From: Silurus meridionalis
Lineage: Eukaryota > Chordata > Actinopteri > Siluriformes > Siluridae
DNA length: 64,000 nt
Direction: 5' to 3'
Assembly (NCBI RefSeq): GCF_014805685.1
Contig: NC_060890.1
Location: 21,956,000-22,019,999, forward strand
Positions 32,973 to 46,124 of this stretch are shown one piece after another; the first letter of the stretch is position 1; each line of letters opens with the position of its first letter. The position numbers were made by a program, and so were the translations under genes. The notes under the pieces are model-generated. The model did no database searches, had not been told where the DNA came from, and saw nothing but the letters and a program-made list of their open reading frames with translations.

Positions 32973-34475
32973 AGTCTAGAAGATGAGGTTAATTAATCAG
33001 GTATTAAAAATGTATAGGGACAATTTCCCCTGCATTCTTTATCTTTAAAACTGCTTTTTGTTTGGATTTTTATGGTTATCAAAATAGGTGAGGGCTTCAT
33101 TGATTGTAGTCACATTCATAGAAACATTGTATGAATACCTAAAATTGACAAAAGACAATTTTTAGCATCTACCAAAATAAAAAATAAAAAAGAATTACTA
33201 GTATTCAGAGATCCAATTTCAGGGCGTGTCATTCTAATTATTCAATTCCCTGAAAATAGATCATGCCAGATTTTTTTCATTTGTTATTTTTTGAGTACAA
33301 GCATCCAGCACAGTGTCTACCATCACTTACACCACTCTTAAGTCTAATATTTAATGCATGCCTTGTAAGGTCGAAACATCACCTTTCTTTTTTCTGATCT
33401 CTCATTCAATCTGTCCCCTTTTTTCAAATATTTGAATCCTTTCTTTTCCCCAGTTTCTATTCTTTCTCCATGATGGCTGGCCAGAGTGTGTAAAATTTGT
33501 TGACGTCAAAACAGCCATGAGAACACTGAAGGGGAAATGAGGCACATAAATACAGAGGCTCATTGTCAGGTAGGAAAGTAACCTCATTCTTGTTTTCTCT
33601 TTCTTTCATTCCATCTCTCCCTCCCTCTCTTTCTCTCTCACACACATGCACACACACACACACCCAAAGATTCTGAGGAAGTCCATTCATTCAGACAGAT
33701 TTTACACACTATACTGGGAGACTAATTAAAAAAAGAAAAAAAAAAGAAGAAAGATAATGAAATCATACAAATATAACAAAGAGACAGGCAGAGAGAAAGA
33801 AAGAGTGTGAAAATGGGGGAGGAGAGAGAGAGATGACCTTCTGGTGTTCACTTTTTTATCAGGACAATGAATACGAATTAATTGGGCCAAGGCTAAGTCT
33901 GACATTTGTTTGTTAAAATGGCTGTGTGTGTGTGTGTGTGTGTGTTGTAAAAAAAGTAAAATGACATTAGGGAATTACACAAATAGCTGCAGATTATATC
34001 TGCAGAAGCATCAAATGTCCTTGACAGCATTGACAGTGTAAATAAAAGTGACAGAATAAAAGTTTCTGTACATAAAGTTACTGTTCATGTAAAAGTTGGT
34101 TTTGTTTTCCAAGAGCAGAATATCCCATAATGTCTTATTTCCTGTTATCTTTTGCGGGTTAGTAGCAATTAATATATGCTCTTTTTACCTCTTAAATAAA
34201 TAAAAACAAAATAAGCTGAAGAATTTGTATGGTCAAACAATTACTGTTACAAAGAACTGACATTGAAAACTCCACCCACCTAGAAGTAGTGTATAGAACA
34301 TCAGCCATGCAGTAGTCTGTTTGTGAGATGTTATTGTAGAAACCATTTTTATTCATTATTACAACAATGGCATTAATATAACCATGCAATTTGCATTACA
34401 GACAGAATTACAGAACTTTACAGTCACCTATTCTGATGCAGGATAAATATTTCCACTGCCAGACTGTCTAAAGTA
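32973..34475. other. Intronic sequence with CT, CA, GA and TG tracts
   Basis: CT/CA-rich at 33600-33665, GA-rich at 33720-33835 and (TG)n at 33918-33946. No exon or transposon recognised. Confidence 0.5.
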
Positions 34476-35036
34476 CAGTAAAACCCTATTGTACGAGCAA
34501 CCTATATATAAAATTTTAAACTATTTTGCGAGCAAATTTCTAAGGCACGAGCAAACCCACACTGCCGATTCCCTGCTTTCAGCCGAGGGTCGCATCAGTC
34601 GCTTAGTTGATCTCGTATCACTCAGTCGCTCTCGTTGTTCAGTGCAGCAAAAACTTTACTTTTTTAGTGTTATATTTTTATTTTACTAGAAATCTTGAAA
34701 AATGTCTCCCAAGAAAATCAGTGATGTTGCTGGGAAAAGAAAGTAAATAGAATTACCATGGAAACCGAGAAGGAAATAATGGAAAAGTACGAGTGTACTG
34801 TGCGTCTTACACTCACAATCAACCACTACCACATGAGTAAGTGTTAAATGATGTTTACATTACGGTAATTTGCAGTGTATTTATTTGTTAAAATAGGCTA
34901 CAAATACTTTTTAAGTGCAAAAATAAGCGATCGAATGAGGTTTTGGAACGGATTAAATCACTTTTACATTCATTCTTACGGGGAAAATCAGTTCAAACAT
35001 ACAAGCAAATTATACTCGTTTAACAGGGTTTAACTG
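34476..35036 (+). mobile_element. Tigger/pogo-like MITE with transposase N-terminus
   Basis: Ends CAGTAAAACCCTATTGTACG and GTTTAACAGGGTTTAACTG are imperfect inverted repeats with TA outside each. A short reading from about 34700 (MSPKKISDVAGKRK, stop, then TMETEKEIMEKYE) resembles the first residues and the start of the DNA-binding region of Tigger transposases. The DDE part is absent. Confidence 0.8.
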
Positions 35037-35370
35037 TAACATTAATCTAATTATTATTAAGTTGAGGATTATTACAATTGAAAATATTTATTTAATTGCA
35101 TTTCCGAATTCTTGAAAAGTCTTAAAAGTCTATCTCAAACAATTATCTGTGCAATAATTTACATTTCAGCATCCAATCAACAATTATCCCCAGCAATATT
35201 ACAACAAGTTATTATTATTACTATTTTTATTTTTTAATTTAAAAAGGGACCATGTACAATTTTAACATAAATTTTTCCATTTGATGCATTGTACCGAATT
35301 TAGCCAATGAATAGTTTTTGTCCGCTTTCCCTTGGCAGGTAATAATGAACATAGAAAAAACCCCACATAC

Positions 35371-35372
<2 letters not shown>
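35037..35372. other. AT-rich sequence, nothing recognised
   Basis: No feature seen. Confidence 0.5.
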
Positions 35373-35467
<95 letters not shown>

Positions 35468-35468
35468 T
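35373..35468. repeat. (TA)n(GATA)n microsatellite
   Basis: About 60 bp of TA followed by about eight GATA units. Confidence 0.97.
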
Positions 35469-35986
35469 AGATAAAACAATAATACTATAACAATAATACT
35501 TATATATCTCATATTTTCCATATTAGCATTAGCATATTAGCATTAGTAGCTTATACTATAATTGCCTAGGCTAGATTTCTAGGCAAATTCTTTCTAATGC
35601 TAAATATTTGGTTATTACACGATATTTTACTTTTGATTTATTTATTAGCAAACTTTGTAGTATCAGTCATGCACAGGACCGAGCTGACAACTGATAACCT
35701 TTAGAAGCTAATCCTTTAATACCAACCTCCAAAAGCTTAACATAACTAACCTTCCTTTGTTACCATTCACTGCTGACAGACTTAGATGAAATGGGTGGTA
35801 GAAGCAGGTTTTTATAACAGTTAATTTCATTCATTCATTCATCCATCCAAGGGCAATTCCTTACCAGTCCATTGACATATGGAGTTTGGAGAAAAACAGA
35901 GAACGCAGAGGAACACAGACACACTGAAAACCCATTTTTTTACAACTAAAAATGACTGGTTACAACTCATATTTTGTAGCATCTTT
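35469..35986. other. AT-rich sequence, nothing recognised
   Basis: ATTAGC-rich stretch at 35522-35550 (CATATTAGCATTAG twice). No gene seen. Confidence 0.5.
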
Positions 35987-36495
35987 TTCTTTCGGCTGCT
36001 CCCATTAGGGGTCGCCACAGCGGATCATCCGTCTCCATACCCCCTGTCCTCTACATCTGCCTCTTTAGAATAGAATAGAATAGTCTTTATTTGTCACATA
36101 TACATTACAGCACAGTGAAATTTGTTCTTCGCATATCCCAGCTTGTTCAGAAGTTGGGGTCAGAGCGCAGGGTCGGCCAAGATACGGGTTAAGGACCTTG
36201 CTCAAGGGCCCAAAAGTGGCAGCTTGGCAAAACCGGGGCTTGAACCCCCGACCTTCCGATCAGTAACCCGGCGCCTTAACCATTGAGCTTCCACTCCCCT
36301 TTCAACCCAACTACCTGCATGTCTTCCCTCACCACATACACAAACTTCCTCTTTTCCTCCTTTCTGGTGGCTCCATCCTCAGCATTCTCCTGCCGATATA
36401 CTCCATGTCCCTCCTCTGAACATCTCATCTCCATCTCAATCTCGCCTCCCTCACCTTGTCTCCAAAACGTCCTACATGCGCTGTCCCTCTAATAA
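35987..36495 (-). mobile_element. RTE-like LINE 3' end, split by a SINE
   Basis: Minus strand. The tail is TTCGGCTGCTCCCATTAGGG and GTCGCCACAGCGGATCATCC in + orientation (35992-36033). The coding 3' part continues at about 36296-36490 (CAACTACCTGCATGTCTTCC, TTGTCTCCAAAACGTCCTAC). The two parts rejoin around the inserted SINE. Confidence 0.85.
36067..36296 (-). mobile_element. SINE family A, nested in RTE LINE
   Basis: The best-preserved family A copy here: TTTATTTGTCACATATACAT tail, TCAAGGGCCCAAAAGTGGC body, GGGGCTTGAACCCCCGACC and TAACCATTGAGCTTCCAC head in + orientation. AGAAT repeats lie next to the tail. It interrupts the LINE at CCTCTTT, so it is the younger insertion. Confidence 0.9.
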
Positions 36496-36496
36496 T

Positions 36497-37777
36497 AATT
36501 TCTAGCATGTAGTGTAAAATTATTAAATAAAAAAAAGCTGCTCTGTAATGTAGTTGGCCTTTTGTTTCATGCCACCATTCATCATTCACATCACTTCCTG
36601 CGGCACCTCCGTGCTGAGTGACAGCATAGGATTTCAATCCCACTCTGTGACACGGTCCTGGAGGCCTGCCTGGTCCCGACTTCGCTTTGCCATTTTAACT
36701 CCGTAGCTCACAGCAAGATTGTTTAGTGGAGCTTTCTATTTCATACTGGTTCTTTTTCATTTACAACATTGTGACAGGCGTTCATATGTTTATACACCTC
36801 CCTCCCTTCTTCTTTCTTTTCTCTCTCCCTTTCTCTCTCCTACCTCATCATACATTTGTTCCAAATGCAGCATTTGGTTTAAATCCATTCCCTTTTCTAC
36901 AGAACTTAGCCTCAAAAGGGAATTTCCAATTAGATGGAGTTTAAAAGGGGCAGGAAATTACTCAGTGGTAATGTACAGTACACAAAAGCCCTAGGCTTAC
37001 ACCATTAAAACTAGGAAATGGTTTCTAGGAAACACTACTCACTATGAAAACCCCATGCAATGTGCTGCTACAAAGGCGTAATTGCATCTTTAAGCATCTT
37101 TTAGTGTACGTTTTTAATTTCATTAAATCTGTCAGCTATCCATTTAGCGTGCCTATATTGGGCTTCCATTTGCCTTCAATGCGGTCTCTGTCCCTCTATT
37201 GCCACTGGTTTATTTTCAAATGTGTAATCCTGTTCTTAGTTTCATGTTGTCTATTTATACCCTTGTGTTCCTTTTTTCAATAATTATTAGATTTTATCTT
37301 CTGTTTTCTTCCTAATTTGGCCTCAGCCAGAAATGTTCTCTCTCATCATTTGGCAGCTAATAACCAGGGAGTAGTGTATGTAGGCTAAAGTGCTTTCTCA
37401 GAGACACGTAAATCCACCCAACCAGCTGCTTATGCTGCACCACAGGGCAATGCCTGAGGAAAGCACTACCTGTCCTCTTCCACTTGCACAAGCTCACAGA
37501 TGTCCGTGACTGACCACTGTCACTATAAAGAGAGAACATCATCCCTCCCAAAGAAACATTATAGTCCACCTGTTATTTTTTTATTTTTGCTATTATCAAT
37601 ATTATTTATAATAAGTTCTTTTTTTGGTACATGTATTTCTACCCTTGCATCACATTTTGACCAACATTTTTAATTTTTTCTTCATAAAAATAAAAGTTAC
37701 ATATTTAACAAGATGATAATTTTGACATATAAACACACATATATATATATATATACACATACACATACATACACACA
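36497..37777. other. Unique sequence, nothing recognised
   Basis: CT-rich at 36785-36845. A short mixed TA/CA tract at 37735-37778 leads into the next transposon. No exon found. Confidence 0.5.
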
Positions 37778-38739
37778 CAGTGGAACCCACTTATCTCGAC
37801 CTCGGTTACCTCGACAACCCTATTAAGTCGACGTTTTTGAAGTGGAACCGCCAAATTCTCGCTTTGTCTTAGCATTTTTTATCGGTTATGTCGACTTTTT
37901 TATGTCGCCGAACCCTGATATCTCGAGCACAAGGGGGAAAAATTTGCCATTTAACGTCAGTTATCTCGATCGGCACTGTGCAGCCGCAGAAGAACTCACG
38001 AAAGTGGCGGAAAAATCAAGTCTTACAGATGCTACAGGTGTTGTATTGTATACTGGTGAATCTCTGCTGTTAGTTAGTGCACATATGCCTTTTGTTGTTA
38101 AATGTTATGCGATGAATGGGAGGTGAAAGCAGCGCTTGGTAGGAGCGCAGCGCAGCGGGGCGCTTGGTAGGAGCGTGGGATGATCAGCAAAAGCATAGAA
38201 TGAACAACGGCAGGATCGGGGGGAATCCGCGATGCGCTTTGGGAAGAAAAGAGAGTGCCGGTGGGAAGGCATGTACCGGGATAAGCATGAGCGATAACAA
38301 CGACCGCCGTGAACCAACATATACCAACAATAACGGACAGTGAGAGTGTGGAAGTTTAAATAAGGAGCTGGTGATGATGCTAAACGAGCACCATATGTGC
38401 GCGATTGAAGCCGGGAGCTTCAGAGAAAGCGGCCGCCATGCCGAAGGGGGCGCCGAAGGGGGCGTGGCAGGTGGATTCCTGACAGTTAACAAATATCTAC
38501 TGTATGTAAATTTTTATAGCATGCCTTCATCAAACAAATCGCGGCAACGCTGTTGTGTAAAAAACCCTCCAAAAACACGTGCATGTACATTCTCATTTAT
38601 TAACGCACATCATGTACATAAAGAAATTTCAAGCACGTTAATATATTGCCGCCATTTTGATTTTCGTTTATCTCGATCATCGGTTATCTCGATGCTTTTT
38701 GGCGACCCCCTAGGACATCGACATAACCGGGTTCCACTG
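37778..38739. mobile_element. Pogo-like DNA transposon, non-autonomous
   Basis: Ends CAGTGGAACCCACTTATCTC and ACATAACCGGGTTCCACTG are inverted repeats, with ATCTCGA motifs repeated just inside both ends. The interior is richer in G and C (about 38110-38470) and has tandem GCGCTTGGTAGGAGCG-like units near 38133-38178. No transposase motif is seen. A 96-residue open stretch at 38180-38490 is composition-driven. Confidence 0.8.
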
Positions 38740-38749
38740 TGTATATGTA

Positions 38750-38813
<64 letters not shown>
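38740..38813. repeat. (TA)n microsatellite
   Basis: TA tract with a few GTATAT interruptions beside the transposon end. Confidence 0.95.
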
Positions 38814-38815
<2 letters not shown>

Positions 38816-40254
38816 GTAAAATTTATTGTTATGTTATCGCTTTAACTCAAAAATTTAATTAACGCACGATTAATGAATAATGCAGCGCACATTTCTTTTT
38901 GATATTTTTTATTCAAATATAAATAAATAGATAAATAAATAAATAAATATGAATTTTTAAAAAACCCTCAATGCAACGCATTCACAACGTCCTCTACTAA
39001 GATTAAAAAAAAAAAAAAAAAAAAACTCCACTGAAAAATTATTTTTCATCACTAAACATTTACTGATGCACCAAGTCTCAAATCAAGCAACAAAAACCGC
39101 CACACTGCAGTTTGTGACTAGGATGTGAGAAGTCCTTGTTTTTAACAAATCCATAACATACAATCTCTAATGTAAATGTTAAGTCTAATAACTAAATAAC
39201 TTAAGAATTTTACCCAAGTTCTTTTCCTGAAAAAATGAAAGTAAATGATAAATATCTCTTTTGGGTGTTCTTAGCTGCAGGGAAAAAAACAATAACAAGA
39301 AAACGGCTTGAATAGCAGCAAAAAAGGTCTTTGCCCCTGAACATCAGGAAATCGAAAAGAGTAATGAGGGCTATGGAAAGTTAACATACGAGCTGAGACT
39401 CAGAAAACAGAAATTATAGAAAATATGGAGGAAATGGATTTTACTAATGGCTCACTGAAGCTAGAATATAGAGCTGTCAGAGAGAGGTTTTTTCAGAATA
39501 TGTGTATATGCTAAAGGATGTGCATCTAAGTATTTACATGCATGAACAGGGATACATGTGTACATATATGTAAATAAATCTCTTGATGGTGTTATGTTTT
39601 TATATTGGATATGGATTTTATTTAAATGTTTTCCTAGTTCTTGTATCTGTAACTAAAACCAGAAGGATTTATTTTTTACAGGTAGAGCATTCCATATAAC
39701 ATTTATTTAGCATCAATTGTAGGAACCATTGATGCTAAATATGTAAAATATATATATTACATATATTACATTTATATATTTTATATATTACTTTATATAC
39801 AGATAAATGTTTTCACAATACTTGCTAGCTAACTGTCTCATTGTTCATTGCAGTAGGTAGCATTAGCTTATTCTGCTAAATAAATGTACTGTATTTTGCA
39901 TTTTGCAACCATATCCCAAATTAAATCTAACAAAATAAACGAGCTGTCCCCTAGATTTTAAATAAATAAACAAATTCTCTGACTTGAGCTTAAGAGCAGA
40001 AAGTAGACTATAATGGCTGTTTTTTGTTTTTTTGCAAGGCATTCAGTGTTGTTTGAAAGTAATAAAAAGTTGTATTTTTAAACTGTTATAATGTAGTCAT
40101 TAATAATTTAAGCCATAATGAGAGACAACTTGGAGCTACACCTTCTTTGAAATCAATGCTTTGTATCCTGTTCCAAACCTGAGCAAGAATATATGCTGAT
40201 CCACTATGTAAGGTAATACTTTAAATCCATAAGATTAATTTTTTGATTACACAG
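38814..40254. other. AT-rich sequence, poly-A and a short hairpin
   Basis: AAAT units at 38923-38950 and an A run at 39005-39025. A perfect 14-bp inverted repeat lies at 39704-39717 and 39728-39741. No gene recognised. Confidence 0.5.
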
Positions 40255-41895
40255 TGTTTTAGTCACTATCCACTATCACTATCACTATCCACTATTCACT
40301 ATCCCTATCCACTATCCACTATCCCTATCCACATCCACTATCCCTATCCCTATACACTATCTCTATCCACTATCCCTATCACATCCACTATCCCTATCCA
40401 CATCCACTATCCCTATCCACTATCCACTATCCCTATCCACATCCACTATCCACTATCCCTATCCCTATACACTATCTCTATCCACTATCCCTATCCCTAT
40501 ACACTATCTCTATCCACTATCCCTATCCACATCCACTATCCCTATCCACATCCACTATCCCTATCCACATCCACTATCCCTATCCACTATCCACTATCCT
40601 ATCCACATCCACTATCCACTATCCCTATCCCTATACACTATCTCTATCCACTATCACTATCACATCCACTATCCACTATCCCTATCCCTATACACTATCT
40701 CTATCCACTATCACTATCCACATCCACTATCCACTATCCCTATCCTATACACTATCTCTATCCACTATCACTATCACATTCACTATTCCTATCCACTATC
40801 ACTATCACTATCCACTATCACTATCCATCCACTATCCACTATCCACTATCCACATCCACCATCCACTATCCACTATCCACATCCACTATCACTATCCACT
40901 ATCCCTATCCACATCCACTATCCCTATCCACTATCCACTATCCCTATCCACATCCACTATCCACTATCTCTATCCACTATCACTATCCACATCCACTATC
41001 ACTATCCCTATCCTATACACTATCTCTATCACTATCCACTATCACTATCCACATTCACTATTCCTATCCACTATCACTATCACTATCACTATCACTATCC
41101 ACTATCACTATCACTATCCACTATCACTATCACTATCCACTATCACATCCACTATCACTATCCTATCCTATACACTATCTCTATCACTATCACATCCACT
41201 ATCCCTATCCCTATCCACTATCCTATTCCTATACACTATCTCTATCCACTATCACTATCCACATCCACTATCCACTATCCCTATCCACATCCACTATCCA
41301 CTATCTCTATCCACTATCACTATCCATCCACTATCACTATCCCTATCCTATACACTATCTCTATCCACTATCACTATCCACTATCCCTATCCCTATACAC
41401 TATCTCTATCCACTATCACTATCCACATTCACTATTCCTATCCACTATCACTATCACTATCCACTATCACTATCCACTATCACTATCCACTATCACTATC
41501 CACTATCCACTATCCCTATCCACATCCACTATCCACTATCCTATACACTATCTATCCACTATCACATCCACTATCCCTATCCACATCCACTATCCTATTC
41601 CTATACACTATCTCTATCCACTATCACTATCCACATCCACTATCCACTATCCCTATCCCTATACACTATCTCTATCCACTATCACTATCCACATCCACTA
41701 TCCCTATTCCTATACACTATCTCTATCCACTATCACTATCCACATCCACTATCCCTATCCACATCCACTATCCACTATCCCTATACACTATCTCTATCCA
41801 CTATCACTATCCACTATCCCTATCCACATTCACTATTCCTATCCACTATCCACATCCACTATCACTATCCACTATCCACTATCACTATCCACTCT
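40255..41895. repeat. Long CTATCC/CACTATC-type tandem array
   Basis: About 1.64 kb made of 6-bp blocks (CTATCC, CTATCA, CCACAT and variants), with higher-order blocks such as ACACTATCTCTATCCACTAT recurring every 60-120 bp. Because the basic unit is a multiple of three, one frame stays open across the array (569 codons of S, T, I, P, H, Y, L), which is an artefact rather than a protein. Boundaries are sharp on both sides. Confidence 0.95.
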
Positions 41896-42509
41896 CATGA
41901 AAAAAATATATTATCAGAACACTTTGGAAGAACCATAAGCACTTTATCATGAAGCGTGAGGGCCAGCGGATATTGTGATCAAGCATTGAAAACCACAGAA
42001 CATAAATCTCTTCTCTTTCTCTGAGCTGACCAAGGGAGATGCCTAGAATATTTATTCTATTTATTTACATTAAATCTGCTTTCAGCACAGTGTAACCTGC
42101 ATTTACACCAGAACTCACATGCTCTCTGACCGAGTTTGTATGTGCCTCAAGGCAGAGAAAGATGAATTGCACTTTCAGACAATCTCTGGGGAGAGGTTCA
42201 GCATCTCGCAGGTGTGATTACCATACCCAGCATGTGTGCAATTTCATTAATGTACTATAAGCCAAGCCACATAGTCGAGTGTTTGTCAAGCAATGCAATA
42301 GTGACCTGAATTACAAGCAGTGACTAAGCAGTTCAAGTGTTGGAAAGAATACAAGTAGTGTGACCAGACGTCCCACTTTGTGTTGTAATGCACAGCATTT
42401 TAGTCCTTTGTCCCACATCCTGCTTGCTGTGACAAATGTTCTCTATTAGGATTGGATATAAAGGATTTGAATAGACTGTTTTTTCTCATGTGTCTATGAT
42501 AGAACTCAT
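41896..42509. other. Unique sequence, nothing recognised
   Basis: Balanced composition; no exon or transposon signal found. Confidence 0.5.
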
Positions 42510-43268
42510 CAGTGGTGTAAAGTATTTGAGTGAATGTACTACATTACTGTAAGAACTCTGCTGTTTAAGGCATTTTCTGGCTGCTTTCTAGTTTTACTGA
42601 GTATCAAAGATATATGCAACTTTTACTTTCTACTCAAATACATTTATTATGCAGTATATGTACTTTTTCCTACACTACAATTTAATTGACATTGACCGCT
42701 ACCAATTACATTTTGAACCCCTGCTAAAGATGTCATAAAGACTAAACACTCAGATCAGCTGTGATGCCTGATTTTCAGTCCAAAAAATAACCAGCTTTTG
42801 TTAAAGTTAGATAAAAAATATTGAGCTTCTTTGAGACTGAGTGCATAAAATTACAGTCAGCTCTGAATATTTGGTTTTACTTGATCTAAAATTATATACT
42901 TTAATTTTATTTGCTCATTGAATACTAATGGTACTTCTACCTGGTGACATGATTTTTGTTATTGACTCATTAAACATTGTTTCATTCTGGCATGTTGAAG
43001 AGGCTGTTGTGTTGACGTTGATTAATGCAGCGTTCAGGTTTACAATATGATTTGAATTTTAGCATTGTTTCAACCTTACAAGTCACAACACTGCTTGGGC
43101 TTTTACCCAACATGTGCCATGGTGTTGAGGACTTGTGCATCTCTAAGTTCTATATGAGTCAAATGAGTCAAATCCGTTCAATATGAGTCAAATACCTAAG
43201 TACTGTTCAAATCAGATACTCCAAGACTTTCACTCAAGTCATATTGGAATAAGTAGCTTTAAATTTGT
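42510..43268. mobile_element. MITE-like element (CAGTGGTG family), copy A
   Basis: Begins CAGTGGTGTAAAGTATTTGA and contains TACTTTTTCCTACACTACA and ACTTTCACTCAAGTCATATT. It resembles copy B at 61871-62390. The right boundary is uncertain. It may be hAT-derived. Confidence 0.5.
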
Positions 43269-43474
43269 AATGGATTAAGATTTGCGTTGACTTTCATCTA
43301 ATGGCTATGAAGAAAGTACTGAAGCCTATTGTGTACGTTTTTAGTGAAACTGGACACGTGAGGTCTTGCCATAGAAACTCTAACACAATTACTTTAGCCT
43401 ATTCAGATTTTGAGCCACTTGGGTTAACTACAAATTATTTTAAAAAGCAAAACATGATTTTTCCCCACTTAAAA

Positions 43475-43479
<5 letters not shown>

Positions 43480-43566
<87 letters not shown>
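43480..43566. repeat. (TA)n microsatellite
   Basis: About 86 bp of uninterrupted TA. Confidence 0.97.
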
Positions 43567-43570
<4 letters not shown>

Positions 43571-43587
43571 TTATCATTTATTTATCA

Positions 43588-43650
43588 AAGCATTTCACTA
43601 CATGTCGTACTCTGTATTAATGCGTATGTGACAAATAAAATTTGAATTTA
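43588..43650 (+). mobile_element. SINE family A tail fragment
   Basis: CATTTCACTACATGTCGTAC and TGCGTATGTGACAAATAAAA match the family A tail. Confidence 0.6.
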
Positions 43651-44699
43651 ACAAGACCTGAAAATGGCAGGTTGCTTAAAATCTGAAACACATAAAGCTT
43701 TGTCCTACACAAACCTCATTCTAAATAGAAGAAATAAAGAGAAATTACCCAAAGAAAATACAAAAGGTTTTAGCCACCAGATAGCTTCAATACTTCTTGC
43801 TATACATTCTTTAAGTCTCTGGACTGGGACTGGGATAATAAACACAGTTCTCCCGAAAGATATCTCCCTTGTTTGGTAATGATGGTGTTGGGGAACACTA
43901 TCGAACATGAAATGTTAACTTTCATTAAATGATTTCTTTTTTTTTCTGTATTCCAGTAATTGTTTTTACACGACTAAAGTGTGCCTTCATAATCATATCC
44001 CTCTTTAAAGCTTGATCACATCCTGTTATTTGTTTTGTACTCACATATCACACGAATCCAGAATGAACTCTGCATGTGCTGCTTTAAACACTGTCCAAAC
44101 CTATAGATTTAGATCCTATAGATCTAAATGCAGATGTCACATTGTTCCTGTTGAAACACGAACCAGCTGAGCAGTCTTTGCTTTACGATTCTGTCCTGTG
44201 CAAAGAAATTATAATCGCTCTTTTTAAGGGAGTTATTCTTCTTACCGTCTAATCGAGTAGCTGGTCATCAGAACAATGTTAATTATTAAATCCCATGCAC
44301 GCAGCACACGCTGGATGTATCGATTTGCATTATTTCTCAATTTATTTCTCCAGGTTGTTTCATTTCTTTTCAGTCCTTTTTGCTATCTATGAAATTTTAG
44401 GCTGCTTTAATTGCCTCTGTTTATTACAAAATAAGGTCATCTGTCAATTCACCACAATGGGTTATGAAAGATGGATATTAATCTATTATTAATTTCAGCA
44501 TTCATTCGCTGTCTATAGATTGAAGTAAGTTAATCAAAGAGAAAAAGGTTCCTTCTATTACAAGCCTTCTTGGTCATGTGTCCAAAAAATGCTTTTATCA
44601 GTCTTTCCCATATCTAAACACAAAGCACTGTATTGGAAACATGTCAACACTGGTCAGACTCGGGTTATAGGTTTGCTCACCTTTTCCCAAATATTCCAT
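43651..44699. other. Unique sequence, nothing recognised
   Basis: No feature seen. Confidence 0.5.
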
Positions 44700-44960
44700 C
44701 TTTCTAATTGATTTGAAGATCACTCAGAAAACCTTATATCTCAAGAAACCCCTCCAGACCAGTGCTGCCATACCCCACCGTGATCCATCTGTTCTTCCTT
44801 TATACTGAGTCACTGGGCCTGGTGATAAAGCATCATGGCTTTTCTTATCACTGCTGCACAGACAAGTTTGCTTCCATTTTCCTCCATCTATGTTCCAAGT
44901 TGCTCTGAAGATACTGGACTGCATTTCGCACATCTTCTTTAATGATAACACTTATGTAAA
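44700..44960 (+). mobile_element. Possible L2/Rex1-like LINE remnant
   Basis: CATGGCTTTTCTTATCACTG, CTGCACAGACAAGTTTGC resembles the nucleotides around the YADD box of the LINE at 21090-21125. Too short and diverged to be sure. Confidence 0.35.
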
Positions 44961-45050
44961 AACTCGATCTTGACAAATTATTTAAAAAAATGGTGAAAGT
45001 GCCAGGGGCATGGACAAAGTCCTTCGGAATCAGGGATTGTTGAGCTGTAA

Positions 45051-45255
45051 CCTTCCTTCCTTCCTTCCTTCCTTCCTTCCTTCATTTTCCTCCTTCATAC
45101 CATTCTTCCATCATACCATCCTTGATTCATTTCTTCTTTCATACCATCCTTCCTTCCTTCATACCATCATTTCTTCCTTTCCTCCTTCATACAATCCTTC
45201 CTTTCTTTCTTCATATTATAATTATATATTATATATTATAATTATATATTATATT
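45051..45255. repeat. (CCTT)n and ATATTATAATT tandem repeats
   Basis: Perfect CCTT at 45051-45083, degenerate to about 45215 with a recurring TTCATACCATCCTTCC unit, then two copies of ATATATTATAATTAT at 45225-45255. Confidence 0.85.
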
Positions 45256-45311
45256 CCTCTTAAAGAAGAAGCTACAGGTGTGTGAGAGACAGAAATCTTA
45301 GTTTTTTTGTA

Positions 45312-45486
45312 GGTGACCATAATTTGCAAATAAACTATTTAAAAATCAGACTGTGATTTTCTGGATTGTTTTTGTCTCTCATAGTTGCAGTGTACTTATG
45401 ATGAAAATTACAGGCCTTTCTTATCTTTTTAAGTGGAAGAACTTGCACAGTTGGTGGCTGACTAAATAATTTTTTGCCCTACAGTA
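45312..45486 (+). mobile_element. Tc1-like 3' end fragment
   Basis: Matches 870-1060 through the 3' non-coding part to the terminal repeat (TTGGTGGCTGACTAAATAAT, CCCTACAG, then TA). The transposase and left end are missing. Confidence 0.85.
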
Positions 45487-46124
45487 TGTGTTCTTACATA
45501 GGCCAAAAGATGCATTACATTTGTATGCAAACATTTTTAGGATGTTATCATTATGCACATTATTCATTCTATTTATTTAGGTCTTTTGAATCCTTATTGT
45601 TAGGTAATATTTCAAATCACTTTTTCAGTTATTCTACCAGGATTCTTCCCTGCATATTATCATGCTGTGACGGTCAAATCTTAGATGCTTACGTTTTTCC
45701 CAAGAACAGTATGACCTCCATTTCTTGATCATCTCTATTATTGACTGTCTACCTTGCGGACACAGCTACCTCTCAAATTCTGACGTTTATTAGACACACA
45801 AGTATTACAAACACTGAAAACGACATGGATTTGCATAACAAAAAATCTCCAAAATGCTTCTAAGACTACTTTCTTTTTTAAGATGATCCAGACCCCGCTG
45901 TTCCAGGACATGATGTGAGACTAATAACACAGATTTGCACTGCGATTGATTCGTCTGACCTCAGCTCGACTCGTAGAAGTCAAACGTGAATGCCTGAATT
46001 TGAAATGGGGCCATGTTTCGGTTGTCCATTGAGATCTCATTCTTATGTCTCATGACATGACCGAATAAAAATGTGACCTGACCAAGACATAGCAGTTATC
46101 TTTAGCAGTCGTAGACAAGTGCTT
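45487..46124. other. Unique sequence, nothing recognised
   Basis: No feature seen. Confidence 0.5.

Noticed and set aside
38184..38492. 102-residue minus-strand frame in GC-rich sequence
   Set aside because: Proline/serine-rich by composition, inside a transposon, with no motif.
39704..39741. 14-bp perfect hairpin as a microRNA
   Set aside because: The stem is far too short for a microRNA precursor and lies in AT-rich low-complexity sequence.
40243..41952. 569-residue open reading frame
   Set aside because: It is the translation of a hexamer tandem array (only S, T, I, P, H, Y, L and a few others), with no codon or domain signal.
44724..44951. 75-residue minus-strand frame
   Set aside because: Not recognised; the + strand resembles a LINE remnant, so this is more likely antisense noise.
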